Source: an uncultured Leucobacter sp. (GTDB lineage Bacteria; Actinomycetota; Actinomycetes; Actinomycetales; Microbacteriaceae). Taken from it: DNA of 9,410 nt. Positions within the stretch are counted from its first letter, which is position 1. Every line of letters begins with the position of its first letter. Below, piece after piece: positions 5,503 through 9,410 of this stretch. The translations under genes were made by a program, and so were the position numbers. The stretch spans positions 1 through 9,410 of the forward strand of contig CALMSE010000247.1 in assembly GCA_937872275.1 (NCBI GenBank). The letters are read 5' to 3'. Under the pieces are notes generated by a model. It was not told the origin of the DNA. It was given only the letters and a program-made list of their open reading frames with translations, and ran no database searches.

Positions 5503-6390
5503 ATGACCCGCTACGAACCCGCGATCGACCTCGACTCGATCACCGCGATCGACATGCACGTGCACATCGAGGGCGACGCGCACGGGCGCAACTCGCTGCC
5601 CGACGACCTCGCCGAGGCCGCGAGCGCCTACTTCAAGAACGGCGGCATCCGCCCCGAGCTCGACGCGGTCGCCGACTACTATCGCGAGCGCAACATGGCG
5701 GCCGTGGTGTTCACGGTCGACGCGACCACCAACCTCGGCCACGAGCCCATCTCGAGCGCCGCGATCGCCGAGGGGGCGGCGCACCACAACGACGTGCTGA
5801 TCCCCTTCGCCTCGGTCGATCCGCTGCGCGGCGCGGCGGCGGTGGATCAGGCCCGGCGCCTCATCGAGGAGAACGGGGTGCGCGGCTTCAAGTTCCAGCC
5901 GACGGTGCAGGGCTTCGACCCCAGCGATCCCGCGTACTTCCCGCTCTACGCGCTGCTGGAGGAGGCCGGGGTCGTCTCGCTGTTCCACACGGGTCAGACG
6001 GGCATCGGCGCGGGGATGCCGGGCGGCCGCGGGCTGCGCCTGCGCTACTCGAACCCGATGCTGCTCGACGAGGTCGCGGCCGAGTTCCCGGAGCTGCAGA
6101 TCGTGATGGCGCACCCCTCCGTGCCGTGGCAGGAGGAGGCGCTCTCGGTCGCCACCCACAAGCTCAACACCTGGATCGACCTCTCCGGCTGGAGCCCGAA
6201 GTACTTCCCGGCCGAGCTCGTGCGCTACGCGGGCACGATCCTGAAGGATCGCGTGCTCTTCGGCACCGATTTCCCGCTGCTCACGCCCGACCGCTGGCTG
6301 AGCGACATCGAGGAGACGAAGCTGAAGCCCGAGGCGCTGCCCGGGATCCTGAAGGGCAACGCGATCCGCCTGCTCGGACTGGAGGACTGA
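5503..6390 (+). CDS. phdC: amidohydrolase-2 metalloenzyme, probable aryl-beta-ketoacyl-CoA hydrolase
   Basis: A 295-residue TIM-barrel metal-dependent hydrolase of the amidohydrolase-2 (ACMSD/gamma-resorcylate decarboxylase-like) family. Metal ligands are all visible: His19 and His21 (DMHVH), His162 (LFHTGQTG), His204 (VMAHPS) and Asp256 (FGTDFPLL). In Rhodococcus jostii RHA1 the related CouO is a metalloenzyme whose Asp257 is needed for p-hydroxycinnamate use; Asp256 here is likely its counterpart. The inferred reaction is hydrolytic cleavage of 4-hydroxyphenyl-beta-ketopropanoyl-CoA to a hydroxybenzoate plus acetyl-CoA, in place of thiolase. A decarboxylase role is the alternative from fold alone. 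The gene position between the SDR and the acyl-CoA dehydrogenase matches phdC. The start ATG is preceded by GAAGGAG with 5-base spacing. Its last codons contain the ribosome binding site of the next gene. Confidence 0.85.
   Translation: MTRYEPAIDLDSITAIDMHVHIEGDAHGRNSLPDDLAEAASAYFKNGGIRPELDAVADYYRERNMAAVVFTVDATTNLGHEPISSAAIAEGAAHHNDVLIPFASVDPLRGAAAVDQARRLIEENGVRGFKFQPTVQGFDPSDPAYFPLYALLEEAGVVSLFHTGQTGIGAGMPGGRGLRLRYSNPMLLDEVAAEFPELQIVMAHPSVPWQEEALSVATHKLNTWIDLSGWSPKYFPAELVRYAGTILKDRVLFGTDFPLLTPDRWLSDIEETKLKPEALPGILKGNAIRLLGLED
6381..6385 (+). promoter_or_regulatory. ribosome binding site inside the preceding gene
   Basis: GGAGG within the last codons of the amidohydrolase gene, 7 bases before the ATG at 6393. 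The two genes are separated by only 2 bases, so translation is probably coupled. This site fixes the acyl-CoA dehydrogenase start. Confidence 0.7.
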
Positions 6391-6392
6391 CC

Positions 6393-7616
6393 ATGACCGC
6401 GAAGCCCCTCCGCGATCCCGAGATCGCGGCCGAGGATCCCTTCGGCATCGACCCCTTCCGCTTCTGCGAGGGGCGGCTGAGCGGGCCGGCGCTGGCCGCG
6501 CTCGCGGAGCTCCAGCGCACCCTCGACGAGCGGGTGAAGCCCCTCATGAACGAGGCGTGGGACACGGCGACGATGCCCGACGGTGTCATCGGCGCGCTCG
6601 CGCCGCTCGGGCTCATGGACCCCGCGGGCGTGACGCGCGAAGAGGCGGACTCCTCGCTCTACAAGGGCCTGCGCACCTACGTGCTCGCCCGCACCGACGT
6701 CTCCGTCGCGACCGTCTACAACGCGCAGGCGGGGCTCTTCCGGGCGACCGTGCGCATGGGCGGGTCGCCCGAGCAGGCGGCCGAGCTCGATCCGCTGATC
6801 CGCGGCTTCGCACTGAAGGGGGTCTTCGCACTCACCGAGCCCGAGCACGGCAGCGACGTCGCGGGCGGTCTCGCCACCACGGCGACCCGCGTGGGCGAGG
6901 GCGACGACGCCGAGTGGGTCATCGACGGCCACAAGCGCTGGATCGGCGGCGCTTCGAGCGCCGACGTGCTCGCCGTGTTCGCCCGCGACACCGCCGACGG
7001 CGAGGTGAAGTGCTTCCTCGTGCCGCGCGACGCCGAGGGGGTCTCGATCGAGATCATCCAGGGCAAGGTGTCGCTGCGTCCGATGCAGAACGCCGACTTC
7101 ACCCTCACGGGCGTACGCGTGCCCGAGAGCGCCCGTCTCGCCCGTGTGAACTCGTGGCGCGACGTCGCCGCGATCATGGGCACGCTCCGCGCCGATGTGG
7201 CGTGGATCGCGGCCGGCCTCCAGGCCGGCGCGCTCGAGGCCGCGATCCGCTACGTGCGCGAGCGCGAGCAGTTCGGCCGCAAGCTCGCGGGCTTCCAGCT
7301 GATCCAGGAGAAGCTCGCCCGCATGGCCGGCAACCTCGTCGCCTCGCTCGGCATGGTGACGCAGATCTCCGAACTGCAGGATCGCGGCGTGTTCAGCGAC
7401 GCGAACTCCTCGCTCGCGAAGATGTGGGTGTCGCTGCGCGCCCGCGAGACCGCCGCGCTCGCCCGTGAGGTGGCCGGGGGCAACGGCATCGTGCTCGACA
7501 CCGACGTCGCCCGCTTCTTCGCCGACGCCGAGGCCGTGTACTCGTACGAGGGCACGCACGAGATCACCTCGCTCATCGTCGGGCGGGCGCTCACCGGCGC
7601 CTCCGCCTTCGTCTAG
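6393..7616 (+). CDS. phdD: acyl-CoA dehydrogenase, glutaryl-CoA-dehydrogenase-like
   Basis: A 407-residue flavin (FAD) acyl-CoA dehydrogenase of normal length. The FAD/substrate block ALTEPEHGSDV lies at 146-156, the beta-domain KRWIGGAS at 181-188, REQFGRKLAGFQLIQEKLA at 291-309, and the C-terminal YEGTHEITSLIVGRALTG at 385-402. Glu386 in YEGT is at the position of the catalytic base of glutaryl-CoA dehydrogenase. The whole layout resembles that subfamily, but context favours desaturation of 3-(4-hydroxyphenyl)propanoyl-CoA to p-coumaroyl-CoA, feeding dihydrocinnamates into the pathway. Electrons would pass to electron-transferring flavoprotein, which is not in the window. It is the third gene of the operon, 2 bases after phdC, as in phdBCDE. 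Glutaryl-CoA as substrate cannot be ruled out from sequence alone. Confidence 0.87.
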   Translation: MTAKPLRDPEIAAEDPFGIDPFRFCEGRLSGPALAALAELQRTLDERVKPLMNEAWDTATMPDGVIGALAPLGLMDPAGVTREEADSSLYKGLRTYVLARTDVSVATVYNAQAGLFRATVRMGGSPEQAAELDPLIRGFALKGVFALTEPEHGSDVAGGLATTATRVGEGDDAEWVIDGHKRWIGGASSADVLAVFARDTADGEVKCFLVPRDAEGVSIEIIQGKVSLRPMQNADFTLTGVRVPESARLARVNSWRDVAAIMGTLRADVAWIAAGLQAGALEAAIRYVREREQFGRKLAGFQLIQEKLARMAGNLVASLGMVTQISELQDRGVFSDANSSLAKMWVSLRARETAALAREVAGGNGIVLDTDVARFFADAEAVYSYEGTHEITSLIVGRALTGASAFV

Positions 7617-7631
7617 CCCGATCCGCCCATC

Positions 7632-7676
7632 CCGCACCCCGATCCACCCGCGCCCCGAGCCTGCCGAGGGGTGCGG
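7632..7676. repeat. intergenic inverted repeat containing a GAGCCTG(C)CGA-type palindromic unit
   Basis: CCGCACCCC (7632-7640) pairs perfectly with GGGGTGCGG (7668-7676). Inside, CCCCGAGCCTGCCGAGGGG (7653-7671) resembles the CCCTGAGCCTGTCGAAGGG-type unit that I recall as scattered through many actinobacterial and some proteobacterial genomes. It lies in the largest gap of the operon, between the acyl-CoA dehydrogenase and hydratase genes. It could moderate read-through or stabilise mRNA ends. Only one copy is in the window. Confidence 0.4.
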
Positions 7677-7701
7677 CCCACCACCTCGAAGGAGCACCAC
7701 C

Positions 7702-8163
7702 ATGACCCAGCAGTTCATCGCCGCCTACGCCGACGCCCCGACCCTCGCGGGCAAGGATCTCGGCTTCACCGAGTGGCTCGAGGTGACCCAGGATCGCGTG
7801 AACCTCTTCGCCGACGCCGTCGAGGACCACCAGTGGATCCACGTCGACGCCGAGCGCGCCACCGCCGAGAGCCCCTTCGGCGGCCCGATCGCCCACGGCT
7901 TCCTCACGCTGTCGCTCGCCACCTACTTCTGGACCGAGCTGTTCGAGCTCGAAGGCGTCACCACCAAGGTCAACTACGGCCTCGACAAGGTGCGCTTCGT
8001 GTCGCCCGTGAAGGTGGGCGCACGGGTGCGCATGGGCGCCGTGATCGCCGAGGTCGAGGAGGTCAAGGGCGGCTACCAGTTCACGGTCGACCAGACCTTC
8101 GAGATCGAGGGCGCCGAGCGACCCGCGCTCGTCGCGCGCGGCCTGTACCGCTTCTACGCGTAG
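7702..8163 (+). CDS. phdE: MaoC-like enoyl-CoA hydratase
   Basis: A 153-residue single hotdog-fold (R)-specific hydratase of the MaoC/NodN type. The hydratase-2 motif appears as FADAVEDHQWIHVDAERA, with the catalytic pair Asp42 and His47; the usual Gly-Asp is Glu-Asp here, a variant seen in NodN-like members. GGPIAHGFLTLSL (60-72) follows, lining the active site. It would hydrate p-hydroxycinnamoyl-CoA to the 3-hydroxy-3-arylpropanoyl-CoA used by the SDR, as CouM/PhdE. The ATG at 7702 has GAAGGAG 7 bases upstream. It is the fourth operon gene, 85 bases after phdD, and is followed 48 bases later by the ligase. Confidence 0.87.
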   Translation: MTQQFIAAYADAPTLAGKDLGFTEWLEVTQDRVNLFADAVEDHQWIHVDAERATAESPFGGPIAHGFLTLSLATYFWTELFELEGVTTKVNYGLDKVRFVSPVKVGARVRMGAVIAEVEEVKGGYQFTVDQTFEIEGAERPALVARGLYRFYA

Positions 8164-8211
8164 GTCGATCCGCTCGCATCCCAGCCGCATCGTTCTCGAA
8201 GAGGAGACCCC

Positions 8212-9410
8212 ATGCTCAACCGCGGACTCGGTTTCTGGCTCCGGCATCGCCGCATGAAGACCCCCGACCAGGTCGCGCTCATCCGCAACACCGGCGACGG
8301 AGGGGACGAGCGCCTGAGCTACCGGGAGCTGGCCGACCGCACGGACGCGCTGTCGGCGATCCTGTGGCACCGGGGCCTCCGCAAAGGCGACGCGGTCGGC
8401 TTCATCGGCGAGAACTGCCCCGAGTTCGTGATGACGATGTTCGGCGCGGCGCAGCTGGGCGCGGTGTTCGTGCCGATCAACACCCGGCTCGCACCGCCCG
8501 AGATCGAGCACGTGCTGCGCGACAGCGGGGTGCGGCTGCTGATCCACGGGCCCGAGTTCGCCGGGGCGGTCGCCGCCGCGACCGGAGCGCTCGAGATTCC
8601 GCACCTGATCGAGCTCGGCGCGGGCCGCGTCGGGGCGCCCGGCCTCGACGCGCTGCTCGACGCCGCCGAGCCGCACGGGCACGCGGAGGCGGCCGTCGCC
8701 CTCGACGACCCGGCGCTCATCATGTACACCTCGGGCACCACCGGCAAGCCGAAGGGGGCGGTGCTCAGCCACGGCAACCTCAGCTGGGTGTCGATCAACG
8801 CGATCATCGACTACGACATCGTCTCGAGCGACATCGCGCTGCTCATCTCGCCGCTGTTCCACGCGGCCGCGCTCGGCATGGGCATACTGCCGACCATCAT
8901 GAAGGGCGGCACCACGGTGCTCGAGCAGGGCTTCGAGGCCGGGCGCGCACTCGAGCTGATCGAGCGCTACCGGGTGACGCAGCTGAGCGGCGTGCCGACG
9001 ACCTACCAGCTGATGGCGGATCACCCGAACTGGGCGGGCACCGACATCTCGAGCCTCGCGAAGCTCACCTGCGGCGGCTCGGCGGTGCCGACGCGCGTGC
9101 TCGACGCCTACGAGGCGCGCGGGCTCTCGTTCTCGCAGGGCTACGGCATGACCGAGACCTCGCCCGGCCACACCTGCCTCTCGCCGTCGATGACCCGCGA
9201 GAAGCAGGGCAGCGTGGGTCTGCCGCACTTCTTCAGCGACGTGCGGATCTCCGACGGCGCCGGCGGCATCGCGCCGCGCGGCACCGTCGGCGAGATCGAG
9301 ATGCAGGGCCCCAACGTGTTCCTCGGCTACCACGGTCTGCCCGACGCGACCGCCGCGGCGTTCACCCCGGACGGCTGGCTGCGCTCGGGCGACCTCGGCT
9401 ACCTCGACGA
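8212..9410 (+). CDS. phdA: AMP-forming acyl-CoA ligase, probable p-hydroxycinnamate:CoA ligase (partial)
   Basis: The first 399 residues of an ANL-superfamily acyl-CoA synthetase; the open frame runs off the right edge. It would activate p-coumarate-type acids to CoA thioesters with ATP through an acyl-adenylate, the pathway entry step (CouL/PhdA role). Visible motifs are the P-loop TSGTTGKPKG (173-182), the A5 block QGYGMTETSP (309-318) and the A7 block GWLRSGDLGYLD (388-399, Asp394 binding the AMP ribose). The hinge, mobile C-terminal lid and its catalytic lysine are outside the window. The ATG at 8212 has GAGGAG 5 bases upstream; the N-terminus begins with the usual GFWLRHRRMKTPDQVAL. The motifs alone allow a fatty or other aryl acid substrate, so the specificity is inferred from the operon. 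In C. glutamicum the ligase lies on the other side of phdR, so the symbol is tentative. Confidence 0.82.
   Translation, partial: MLNRGLGFWLRHRRMKTPDQVALIRNTGDGGDERLSYRELADRTDALSAILWHRGLRKGDAVGFIGENCPEFVMTMFGAAQLGAVFVPINTRLAPPEIEHVLRDSGVRLLIHGPEFAGAVAAATGALEIPHLIELGAGRVGAPGLDALLDAAEPHGHAEAAVALDDPALIMYTSGTTGKPKGAVLSHGNLSWVSINAIIDYDIVSSDIALLISPLFHAAALGMGILPTIMKGGTTVLEQGFEAGRALELIERYRVTQLSGVPTTYQLMADHPNWAGTDISSLAKLTCGGSAVPTRVLDAYEARGLSFSQGYGMTETSPGHTCLSPSMTREKQGSVGLPHFFSDVRISDGAGGIAPRGTVGEIEMQGPNVFLGYHGLPDATAAAFTPDGWLRSGDLGYLD

Noticed and set aside
7591..9333. A 580-codon minus-strand open frame across the hydratase and ligase genes
   Set aside because: It is antisense to two genes with clear active-site motifs and reads as His/Arg/Glu/Gly-rich filler typical of a GC-rich shadow frame.

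Overview
The window is GC-rich throughout. Its genes are tightly packed, with strong purine-rich ribosome binding sites and GTG/ATG starts, which points to a high-GC actinobacterium. Protein content and a 'GAGCCTG(C/T)CGA'-type intergenic repeat fit Microbacteriaceae (Leucobacter- or Microbacterium-like), but the genus is only an inference. No RNA gene, insertion sequence, CRISPR array or phage gene was seen. No gene-free stretch exceeds 300 bases.

Left part (1-2216): the start of pcaJ and the whole of pcaI lie on the minus strand with a 4-base GTGA overlap. They encode the two subunits of 3-oxoadipate CoA-transferase, a lower beta-ketoadipate pathway step. A CynX/NimT-type MFS transporter diverges on the plus strand. 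The 171-base divergent region holds an AT-rich island with two adjacent dyads built on the same TTTCG...CGAAA half-site, which look like an IclR-type (PcaR-like) operator pair.

Middle (2217-4425): the transporter converges on an amidase-signature hydrolase. The 118-base gap between them holds a very GC-rich hairpin and a 76-base imperfect dyad whose core is a perfect 16-base palindrome. Upstream of the amidase, on the same strand, is a MarR-family regulator.

Right part (4541-9410): a plus-strand operon diverges from the marR gene. In order it encodes a short-chain dehydrogenase, a metal-dependent amidohydrolase-2 protein, an acyl-CoA dehydrogenase, a MaoC-type enoyl-CoA hydratase and an AMP-forming acyl-CoA ligase, which is cut by the window end. 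The regulator and the first four enzymes match, from memory, the order of the phdR-phdBCDE phenylpropanoid cluster of Corynebacterium glutamicum. They also match in content the couNOM/couL/couR genes of Rhodococcus jostii RHA1.

Inferred joint function: the ligase activates p-hydroxycinnamates (p-coumarate, caffeate, ferulate) or their dihydro forms. The acyl-CoA dehydrogenase desaturates dihydro forms, the hydratase adds water, the SDR makes the beta-keto thioester, and the amidohydrolase splits it hydrolytically to a hydroxybenzoate and acetyl-CoA, replacing a thiolase. The aromatic acid would then drain through protocatechuate and beta-ketoadipate, where PcaIJ acts. Upper and lower parts of plant-phenylpropanoid catabolism therefore sit together. 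The cluster type is already described; the least explained items are the regulatory dyads, the large convergent dyad and the roles of the amidase and the transporter.
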